Program-made: the position numbers and the translations under genes | In this document: piece by piece, positions 1 through 5,953 of the stretch | Position numbering within the stretch: the first letter of the stretch is position 1 | Layout: every line of letters begins with the position of its first letter | The notes under the pieces: model-generated | Told to the model about the DNA's origin: nothing | The model's database searches: none | Seen by the model: only the letters and a program-made list of their open reading frames with translations | NCBI GenBank assembly: GCA_041482015.1 | Contig: JBGPCZ010000131.1 | Span: 1-17,736, forward strand | Length of the DNA: 17,736 bases | Direction of reading: 5' to 3' | DNA from: JACQFK01 sp041482015 | GTDB taxonomy: Bacteria; Planctomycetota; MHYJ01; JACPRB01

Positions 1-1
1 C

Positions 2-106
2 ACGCGGCAGGAGAAGATCCGCGAGGACCTTAAGACGAAGGCGCTCGACCGGGCCCAGCGCGAGCGCGACCTCTCGAAGAAGGTCCAGGAGTTCAGGGAC
101 GAGTAG
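2..106 (+). CDS. C-terminal end of an unidentified protein (partial)
   Basis: An open frame enters from the left edge and ends at a TAG at 104-106. The visible 34 residues are very rich in alternating Arg, Lys, Glu and Asp, with only a few Leu, Ile, Val and Phe. This is the composition of a charged helix or coiled-coil tail ending in FRDE. The codons use G or C at most third positions, as in neighbouring genes, which supports real coding. Too little is visible to name a family. The stop lies only 6 bases from the stop of the convergent DUF1579 gene, so there is no room for a separate terminator between them. Confidence 0.6.
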   Translation, partial: TRQEKIREDLKTKALDRAQRERDLSKKVQEFRDE

Positions 107-112
107 CCGCGA

Positions 113-643
113 TCATTTCCTGCGCTTGTAGTCGATCGTCCCCATCGGGATCTCCTTCCCGTCCGGGCCCGCCATGCTGAGGTGCAGAGTCTTGGTGTCC
201 TTGTCCTTGATCTCGCTCACCTGCTTCATCTTCACGGGTTTGCCGTCGGGGCCGGGGGCCTCCGAGATCATCGTGAAGATCTTCCCCGTCCCGTCGACGG
301 TCCCCTCGGACACGTCCAGGTTCGTGACCATCGAGTCCACCCAGCAGCCGACGAACTTGCCCTTCTTCTCGTCGTAGCCCATCTGGCCGTGGCCCTCGAA
401 GTCCCGGTCGAACATCTTCCCCTTGTAGGAGAAGACGAGCCAGAGGCCGTTGCAGGTCATCTTCCCCGTCTCCTCGCCTTTGGATTCCTGCGGCGGTTTG
501 CCCTCCTCCATGAAGAACTTCGCCGTGGCATCCCACGTCCCCTCGAACTGCCTGAGGAGGTCGTGGTTCTTCCCGGGCTTCGGAAAGTCCTGCGCTGAAA
601 GCGACGAAACACAAAGGAGCAGGGCGGCGGCGAGTGCTTTCAT
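113..643 (-). CDS. Secreted DUF1579 family protein
   Basis: This is a 176-residue protein. Residues 1-17 form a typical Sec signal peptide (Lys at position 2, an Ala/Leu core, likely cleavage after Ser-Leu-Ser-Ala before Gln18). The mature part has the DUF1579 hallmarks: an LLRQFEGTWDATAKF segment near residue 30, a GLWLVFSY strand, an FEGHGQMGYDEKKGKFVGCWVDSM block, and a GKIFTM strand. These suggest a single lipocalin-like beta-barrel domain. DUF1579 proteins have no established biochemical role, and small-ligand binding is only a guess. The start is supported by AAGGAG at 653-648 with a 4-base spacer. That Shine-Dalgarno overlaps the stop codon of the upstream S9 peptidase gene, so the two are probably cotranscribed and translationally coupled. 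Confidence 0.88.
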   Translation of the reverse strand: MKALAAALLLCVSSLSAQDFPKPGKNHDLLRQFEGTWDATAKFFMEEGKPPQESKGEETGKMTCNGLWLVFSYKGKMFDRDFEGHGQMGYDEKKGKFVGCWVDSMVTNLDVSEGTVDGTGKIFTMISEAPGPDGKPVKMKQVSEIKDKDTKTLHLSMAGPDGKEIPMGTIDYKRRK

Positions 644-651
644 GGGGCTCC

Positions 652-2514
652 TTATTTCAGAAGGTGTTCCTGGAAGAAGAGCGTCGTGGCGGCATTGAGG
701 TAGTCGCGGTTCTCCTTGCGCGCGAAGCCGTGGCCCTCGTTGTCGGCGTAGACCGTCCAGGCGGGGCGTCCCTGCGCCTTCACCTTGGAGACGATCAGCT
801 CCGCCTCGGCAAAGGGGACGCGGGGATCTTTCCGGCCGTGCGCCACGAGGAGCGCCGAGCGGATCTTGTCGGCATGGTTCGCGGGCGAGATCGACTGCAG
901 GAACTCGCGCATCTTCGGGTCGCGCTCGTCGCCGTACTCGACACGCCGGAGGTCCGCGCGGTAGGGGCTCGTTTTTTCGAAGAAGCTGATCCAGTTCGCG
1001 ATCCCCACGATGTCCACGCCCGCCTTGATCCGGTCGCCGAAGTGGACGAGCGACGCGAGCACCATGTAGCCGCCGTAGCTCCCGCCGTGGACGGCGACGC
1101 GCGAGACGTCGAGCTCGGGCTGCTTCGCGATCCAGTCCAGGAGGGCGCCGATGTCCTTGACCGAGTCCTCGCGCTTCACCCCGTTGTCGAGCGCGACGTA
1201 GGTCTTGCCATAGCCGGTCGACCCGCGCACATTCGGTGCGATCACCGCGATCCCGAGTTCGTTCACCCAGTACTGCGTGATCGGCGAGAAGGTCGGCCGC
1301 GTCTGCGACTCGGGGCCGCCATGGATCGTGATGACGACCGGGGCTTTCCTGGCGTGTTTCGGAAGATACACGTAAGCGGGGATCTCGCGGTCATCGAACG
1401 ACTTGTAGGCGATCCTTTTGGGTACGACGAAGGTCGACGGATCGAGCCCGCCGGTCTCACTGTAGGTCCACCGGACGAGTTTCTTTTCGGCGATCTCGTA
1501 GGTGTAGACGTCGCCGGGCGCGTCGGGGCAACTCAGGGTGAAGCCGAGTCGCTTTGCGTCGGGCGAAAACTTCATCCCCGAAACGACGCCGGCGGGCAGG
1601 TCCGGGTGGAGGTCGGGGCCATTCCGGCCGATCACGATCTTCGACAGGCCATCCTCGTTGGTGACGATGGCCGCCCCCTCTTTCGAGATCTCGATATCGG
1701 TGACATCCCATTTCTGCGGGGCCCAGTGGCATTCCGTCGATCCCAGGACGATCCCCGCTACCTCCTTGAATTCTCCCCGGGCGTCGCTGGAGAAGAGGAT
1801 CCTGTCGCCCGCGGGCCCGAATCGCGGCGAACCATGGGCGGCCTTCATGTCCCCGGGGATCGGCATGGCCTTCCGCTCGCGGGTCTGGAGGTCCAGGAGG
1901 GAGATGTAGTTTTCGTTCACCGAGACGACGCGCAGAAGCAGGAGCTTCGAGTCGTCGGGCGACCAGTCGGTCGCGACCCAGAACTCTGCCTTCGTCTCGA
2001 GCAGCATCTCCGTCGCGCCGCTCTTCAAGTCCAGGAGGTAGAGGTCGGTGTCCTTTGAATTCCGCCGCGTCGAGGAGATCACCATCCGGTCGCCCTTCCG
2101 GCTGATCGGGCCCATCCCGTTCCGCGACGTGCCGTCGGTGAGGAGCGTGGAGCGGCCGGTCTTCCGGTCGAGCTTGTAGATCTGCCAGTTCTCGTCGCCG
2201 CCGCGGCCCATCGAGTACACGAGGTCGCTCGACCCCGGGATGAAAACACCGCTCGTCACCGGCTCCTCGGTGAACGTCACCTGCTCGCGCCGCCCGCCGG
2301 GGAAGGGGACGAGGTGAAGCTGCGCGGTCTCGGCGAAACGGGTCGAGATCAGGATCGACCCGTCCGGGCCGAAATCCTCGAACGCGGCCGCGCGCGCCGC
2401 CTGGTACTGCGCGAGCCGCTCCGAGAGATCCTTCGGAACCGGCGGCACGCCCTCGGCCTGGATGGCTGGCGGCGTCGCCTGGACCAGCAGCAGGAGCGCC
2501 ACGAACGCATTCAT
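652..2514 (-). CDS. Secreted S9 family serine peptidase (prolyl oligopeptidase/acylaminoacyl-peptidase type)
   Basis: This 620-residue protein begins with a signal peptide (residues 1-20, cleavage near AIQA). Residues of about 30-360 are WD40/TolB-like propeller blades, with repeated segments such as SPDDSKLLLL, GPAGDRILFSSDA and SPDAKRLGFTL. The C-terminal alpha/beta hydrolase holds the whole catalytic triad: Ser479 in GGSYGGY, Asp563 in GRKDPRVPF and His595 in NEGHGF. An ITIHGGPESQTRP segment supplies the oxyanion region. The family cleaves short peptides, often after Pro or at acylated N-termini, and the signal peptide places this member outside the cytoplasm. The ATG has a GAGGAC Shine-Dalgarno (2526-2521) with a 6-base spacer. 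It is the first gene of a two-gene - strand unit with the DUF1579 gene. The family call is firm; the substrate is unknown. Confidence 0.95.
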   Translation of the reverse strand: MNAFVALLLLVQATPPAIQAEGVPPVPKDLSERLAQYQAARAAAFEDFGPDGSILISTRFAETAQLHLVPFPGGRREQVTFTEEPVTSGVFIPGSSDLVYSMGRGGDENWQIYKLDRKTGRSTLLTDGTSRNGMGPISRKGDRMVISSTRRNSKDTDLYLLDLKSGATEMLLETKAEFWVATDWSPDDSKLLLLRVVSVNENYISLLDLQTRERKAMPIPGDMKAAHGSPRFGPAGDRILFSSDARGEFKEVAGIVLGSTECHWAPQKWDVTDIEISKEGAAIVTNEDGLSKIVIGRNGPDLHPDLPAGVVSGMKFSPDAKRLGFTLSCPDAPGDVYTYEIAEKKLVRWTYSETGGLDPSTFVVPKRIAYKSFDDREIPAYVYLPKHARKAPVVITIHGGPESQTRPTFSPITQYWVNELGIAVIAPNVRGSTGYGKTYVALDNGVKREDSVKDIGALLDWIAKQPELDVSRVAVHGGSYGGYMVLASLVHFGDRIKAGVDIVGIANWISFFEKTSPYRADLRRVEYGDERDPKMREFLQSISPANHADKIRSALLVAHGRKDPRVPFAEAELIVSKVKAQGRPAWTVYADNEGHGFARKENRDYLNAATTLFFQEHLLK

Positions 2515-2520
2515 GGGAGA

Positions 2521-2526
2521 GTCCTC
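2521..2526 (-). promoter_or_regulatory. Ribosome binding site of the S9 peptidase gene
   Basis: Read on the - strand this is GAGGAC, six bases before the ATG at 2514. It fixes that start codon against later in-frame Met codons and keeps the full signal peptide. Confidence 0.6.
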
Positions 2527-2533
2527 ACGACCG

Positions 2534-2542
2534 TGATATACT
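2534..2542 (+). promoter_or_regulatory. Candidate extended -10 element between divergent S9 and M3 peptidase genes
   Basis: TGATATACT matches an extended -10 (TG, one base, then TATACT) and lies in the 70-base gap between two divergent genes, in an AT-rich island of otherwise GC-rich DNA. For the + strand M3 gene it would give a leader of about 35 bases. The overlapping - strand reading, TATATC (2540-2535), sits 20 bases before the S9 ATG, so the same bases could serve both directions. No good TTGACA-like -35 box is visible on either strand. A very similar TGATAAACT lies before the lipoprotein gene at 5912. Confidence 0.4.
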
Positions 2543-2584
2543 CCCTTCTACGTTCCGGGAACACAACCATTCGGTGCTCGCCCG

Positions 2585-4288
2585 ATGAAGCTCGACCGGA
2601 AGTTCCCCCTGGAGTGGGTGCCGGCCAACCTCGACTGGGACGACTGGGCGAAGGTCGAACCGCTCTTCGCCAGCGTCGAAAAGAGCGCCTCCACGAAGGA
2701 CCTCCGGGCGTGGCTCCAGGACTGGAGCGAACTGGAGAGCGCCTTCTACGAGGAAGGGAGTCGCCGCTACGTGGCGATGACCTGCGACACCGCCGACCCG
2801 GCGAAGGAGAAGAAGTACCTTCACTTCGAGACCGTCATCACGCCGCTCGCCAAGCCGCGGTGGCAGCAGCTCAAGAAACTCTACCTCGGGCATCCGAAAC
2901 GCAAGCGCCTGCCCCGGGGCGTCTACGGAGTCATGGACAAGTTCCTCCAGAACGAGTTCGACCTCTACCGCGACGAGAACGTGGCGCTCGAGGCGAAGGA
3001 CTCGGAGCTCGCGCAGCAGTACCAGAAGGTCATGGGCGCGATGACGGTGACCCTCGACGGCCGCGAGCTGACGCTCCAGCAGGCGGGGAAGGTCCTCGAG
3101 GAGACCGACCGGAAGCGGCGCGAGGAGGCGTGGCGGCTGATCTCCGGGCGGCGGCTCAAGGACCGCGAGCCGCTCGAGGCGCTCTACGACGAGATGGTGA
3201 CGCTGCGCACGACCATCGCCCGGAACGCCGGCTTCAAGGACTACCGCGACTACGTCTTCCGCGCCAAGGGCCGGTTCGACTACACCCCGGAGCACTGCTT
3301 CGACTTCCACCGCGCCAACGAGAAGTCCGTCGTCCCCGCGCTCCGGAAGCGCCACGCGCGGCGGAAGAAGCTCCTCGGCGTGGACGTGCTCCGCCCCTGG
3401 GACCTCGCCGTCGATCCCGAGGGGCGGCCGCCGCTCCGGCCGTTCAAGACGGTGAAGGAGTTGGTCGACGGATGCGCGCGGATCTTCCGCCGCGTCCACC
3501 CCGACTTCGGAAAAATGTTCGCTCTGATCCGGAAGCGCGGCTACCTCGACCTCGACAGCCGGAAGGGGAAGGCGCCCGGTGGCTACCAGACGGTCTTCAC
3601 CGTCGAGCGCATGCCGTTCATCTTCACGAACGCGGCGGGCGTCCACGGAGATGTCGAGACGCTGCTCCACGAGGGCGGCCACTCGTTCCACTCGCTGGAG
3701 TGCCGCGACCTCGAGCCGCAGTTCAATCGTGGCTATCCCACGGAGTTTGCCGAGGTCGCGTCGATGGGGATGGAGCTCCTGGGCCAGCCGTACCTGGAGG
3801 AGTTCTACCCGAAGGCCGGGGCCGACCGCGCGAGGGCGCAGCACCTCGAGGGCCTCCTGAACACGTACCCGTGGGTCGCGACGATCGACGCCTTCCAGCA
3901 CTGGGCCTACACGAACCCGGGGCACACGCGCGGGGACCGGAAGGCCGCGTGGATCGACCTCCGGAACCGGCTGGGCGGCGCGGAGGACTGGACGGGGCTC
4001 GAGGAGGCGCGCGGGTACAACTGGCACCGCCAGTCGCACCTCTTCACGGTGCCGTTCTACTACATCGAGTACGGGATCGCGCAGACCGGGGCGCTGCAGG
4101 TGTGGAAGAATTCGAAGAAGGACCGGCGGAAGGCGATCGCGGACTACCGGAAGGCCGAGGGGCTGGGCTGGACGCGGCCGCTCCCGGAGCTCTTCTCGGC
4201 GGCGCGGCTCAAGTTCGATTTCAGCGAGAAGACGATCGGCCCGCTCATCGCGCTGGCCCTCGCGGACCTGGAGAAACTCGATGCCTGA
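2585..4288 (+). CDS. M3 family oligoendopeptidase (PepF/thimet-like zinc metallopeptidase)
   Basis: This 567-residue protein has no signal peptide and so is probably cytoplasmic. The zinc site is complete: HEGGH, with His362, catalytic Glu363 and His366, and a third ligand Glu390 in FAEVASMGMELL. The 28-residue spacing from the first His nearly matches the 29 of thimet oligopeptidase. The C-terminal HLFTVPFYYIEYGIAQTGAL block, with several Tyr, is the substrate-binding and transition-state signature of bacterial M3B oligoendopeptidases. The helical N-terminal half and the length near 570-600 fit the family. Such enzymes degrade short peptides released by larger proteases. No clear Shine-Dalgarno precedes the ATG. 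The stop overlaps the start of the LOG-family gene by 8 bases. Confidence 0.94.
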   Translation: MKLDRKFPLEWVPANLDWDDWAKVEPLFASVEKSASTKDLRAWLQDWSELESAFYEEGSRRYVAMTCDTADPAKEKKYLHFETVITPLAKPRWQQLKKLYLGHPKRKRLPRGVYGVMDKFLQNEFDLYRDENVALEAKDSELAQQYQKVMGAMTVTLDGRELTLQQAGKVLEETDRKRREEAWRLISGRRLKDREPLEALYDEMVTLRTTIARNAGFKDYRDYVFRAKGRFDYTPEHCFDFHRANEKSVVPALRKRHARRKKLLGVDVLRPWDLAVDPEGRPPLRPFKTVKELVDGCARIFRRVHPDFGKMFALIRKRGYLDLDSRKGKAPGGYQTVFTVERMPFIFTNAAGVHGDVETLLHEGGHSFHSLECRDLEPQFNRGYPTEFAEVASMGMELLGQPYLEEFYPKAGADRARAQHLEGLLNTYPWVATIDAFQHWAYTNPGHTRGDRKAAWIDLRNRLGGAEDWTGLEEARGYNWHRQSHLFTVPFYYIEYGIAQTGALQVWKNSKKDRRKAIADYRKAEGLGWTRPLPELFSAARLKFDFSEKTIGPLIALALADLEKLDA

Positions 4289-5150
4289 CGACGTGAACCC
4301 CTCGCGCGCCCAGAAGGCGTACATGAACCCGAAGTTCCTCAACTCGAGGGACGCGCGGGTCATCCGGATGATGTGCGAGTACCTCGAGCCGCTCCAGCGG
4401 TTCCAGCGGCTGGACATCCGGGAGACGATCGTCTTCTTCGGCTCGGCGCGGGCGCGCCCGCCCGTCGCGGTGAAGACGGAGTACGAGGCGGCGCTGGAAG
4501 ATAAGAAGAAGTTCGGCGGGAAGCAGCTGCCGAAGGACCTTCGTCAGCGCCTGAACCGGCTCGAGGGCCAGATGAGGCTCTCGATCTACTACGAGGAGGC
4601 GGCGGAGCTCTCGGCGCTCCTGACGCAGTGGGCGAAGACGCTCGGCCAGGGGAGCCGGTTCGTGATCTGCTCGGGCGGCGGACCCGGGATCATGGAGGCG
4701 GCGAACCGCGGCGCCTCGGAGCGGGCGGGCGGGCCGACCGTGGGGCTCGCGATCAGCCTGCCGAGCGAGGAGCGCCCGAACCCCTTCATCACCCCGGAGC
4801 TCCTCTTCGAGTTCCACTATTTCTACATGCGCAAGCTCTGGTTCGCCTACCTCGCGTGCGCGCTGGTCGTCTTCCCGGGCGGCTTCGGGACGATGGACGA
4901 GCTCTTCGAGATCCTGACGCTCGTGCAGACCCGGAAAATCGAGCGCCCGCTCTCGATCGTCCTCTACGGCAAGAAATTCTGGCACGACTTCCTGGACTTC
5001 GACGCGCTCGTCCGGTGGGGGGTGATCAGCCCCCAGGACATCGGCCTCTTCCGGTTGTGCGACAGCCCCAAGGAGGCGTTCGAGCACCTTCGCAAGGAGC
5101 TGCTCAAGCACTACCCGAGGCCCCAGCAGTGGGGGACGCGGAAGCAGTAG
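4281..5150 (+). CDS. LOG family protein (TIGR00730-type, Rossmann-fold nucleotide phosphoribohydrolase-like)
   Basis: This 289-residue protein carries both LOG signatures: SGGGPGIMEAANRGA at 131-145 and PGGFGTMDE at 199-207, with Arg184-Lys185 in FYMRKLWF between them. In cytokinin-activating LOG enzymes the Arg and the final Glu take part in hydrolysis of nucleoside 5'-monophosphates to base plus ribose 5-phosphate. Many members are misnamed lysine decarboxylase. This member is longer than the usual 180-200 residues. It has an 85-100 residue N-terminal extension with a charged helical insert (residues 60-115), typical of the larger bacterial group, whose substrate is less certain. The ATG lies inside the end of the M3 peptidase gene (8-base overlap), so the two are expected to be translationally coupled. 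Confidence 0.92.
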   Translation: MPDDVNPSRAQKAYMNPKFLNSRDARVIRMMCEYLEPLQRFQRLDIRETIVFFGSARARPPVAVKTEYEAALEDKKKFGGKQLPKDLRQRLNRLEGQMRLSIYYEEAAELSALLTQWAKTLGQGSRFVICSGGGPGIMEAANRGASERAGGPTVGLAISLPSEERPNPFITPELLFEFHYFYMRKLWFAYLACALVVFPGGFGTMDELFEILTLVQTRKIERPLSIVLYGKKFWHDFLDFDALVRWGVISPQDIGLFRLCDSPKEAFEHLRKELLKHYPRPQQWGTRKQ

Positions 5151-5186
5151 CAGAAGATTTTCTCCCCATGGGCCCGGGAGGTAGTG

Positions 5187-5192
5187 TATAAC
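5187..5192 (+). promoter_or_regulatory. Candidate -10 element before the triple zinc-ribbon gene
   Basis: TATAAC lies 22 bases before the ATG at 5215, in a locally AT-rich part of the 64-base gap after the LOG gene. A GAGGGG just before the ATG (5206-5210) can serve as Shine-Dalgarno. There is no recognisable -35 box, so the call rests only on position and base composition. Confidence 0.3.
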
Positions 5193-5214
5193 TAATGGGT
5201 TACGCGAGGGGTCC

Positions 5215-5856
5215 ATGGCCGGGACGGTGAAGGTCGACGCGGTTTTCAAGGTGCGATGCGCTTGCGGCGCGGAGACCGCCATCGAGGTCGGGACCTTCGG
5301 CCGCCCCATCCGCTGCAAGACCTGCAGCGGGACCTACAAGGTCGTCTGGGGCCTCGACCCCAGGACGAAAAGAAAGGTTCCGGTCACCCTGGACCCGTCC
5401 GACTCCAGGAGCGTCTTCAGGATTCCCGCCGGCGCGCAGGAACTCGTCTGTCCGTGCGGCCAGCACCTGCTCGCCAAGGCCCACCAGGTGGGGAAGAAGG
5501 TTCAATGCCCCGTGTGCGGCGCGTGGATGAAGCTGGAACGGTACAAGGACCCCCAGACGCTGGAGACGCGGATCCGGCGGGTCGACCCGAAGGCGCGCCG
5601 CGGGGACGCGGTCAAGGCGCCCGTGAAGGGGCACACGCAGGACATCCTCTGCACCTGTGGCGAGTCCCTGCGCGTCGCGCCGGAGCACCTCGGCAAGCAG
5701 GCCCAATGTCCCGCCTGCGGCGCCGTGATGCGGCTGGATGAGAAGCGCGATCCCCAGACGTCGGTCACCTCCGTCGCCCCCCGCATCGTCGGCCAGGCGG
5801 AGCCGCCCCAGAAGCGGGGATTGGACGAAGAGCTCAGCCTCGACGACTTCAACTAA
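5215..5856 (+). CDS. Triple zinc-ribbon protein of unknown function
   Basis: This 213-residue protein has no signal peptide and is probably cytoplasmic. It contains three copies of one zinc-ribbon pattern with identical spacing, Cys-x-Cys-(16)-Cys-x-x-Cys: C15/C17/C34/C37, C79/C81/C98/C101 and C146/C148/C165/C168. Copies 2 and 3 are close relatives (a CGxxL start, then GKxxQCPxCGAxM). Each is followed by a KDPQT or RDPQT turn, so a duplication of about 67 residues is evident. The spacers are rich in Lys, Arg and Pro, and the tail is acidic (DEELSLDDFN). The expected result is three Zn-bound ribbons, probably for protein or nucleic-acid contacts. No enzyme motif is visible. It lies 97 bases before the Cys-rich lipoprotein on the same strand, behind a separate candidate promoter. 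Confidence 0.85.
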   Translation: MAGTVKVDAVFKVRCACGAETAIEVGTFGRPIRCKTCSGTYKVVWGLDPRTKRKVPVTLDPSDSRSVFRIPAGAQELVCPCGQHLLAKAHQVGKKVQCPVCGAWMKLERYKDPQTLETRIRRVDPKARRGDAVKAPVKGHTQDILCTCGESLRVAPEHLGKQAQCPACGAVMRLDEKRDPQTSVTSVAPRIVGQAEPPQKRGLDEELSLDDFN

Positions 5857-5911
5857 CAGGGCCCCCGGTTTTCTTCCTCTCCGCGATCCCCATCCGCAAT
5901 GCCCCAATTCA

Positions 5912-5920
5912 TGATAAACT
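5912..5920 (+). promoter_or_regulatory. Candidate extended -10 promoter for the lipoprotein/MotAB-like operon
   Basis: TGATAAACT lies in the 97-base gap between the zinc-ribbon gene and the lipoprotein gene, 33 bases before the ATG at 5954. It matches TGATATACT at 2534 at 8 of 9 positions, and both are followed by CTC-rich sequence. AAGGAG at 5934-5939 is the only strong Shine-Dalgarno in the gap. No convincing -35 hexamer is seen. If it is real, transcription would start near 5927 and cover the lipoprotein, motA, motB1, motB2 and small membrane gene. Confidence 0.4.
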
Positions 5921-5953
5921 CTCCCTGAATCGCAAGGAGCGGAATGGGTCCTC

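Noticed and set aside
634..2058. Long + strand open frame opposite the S9 peptidase
   Set aside because: It is antisense to a gene with a complete catalytic triad. The translation is Arg/Asp/Val-rich with no domain, as expected of shadow frames in high-GC DNA.
2525..4417. 630-codon - strand open frame opposite the M3 peptidase and LOG genes
   Set aside because: It is low-complexity Arg/Leu/Glu/Val sequence antisense to clear coding, and it spans two real genes and their junction.
5162..5180. Possible terminator hairpin (CTCCC paired with GGGAG) after the LOG gene
   Set aside because: The stem is only five pairs and is followed by GTAGTGTATAAC, not a T run, on + and has no T run on -. It is a weak structure expected by chance in GC-rich DNA.
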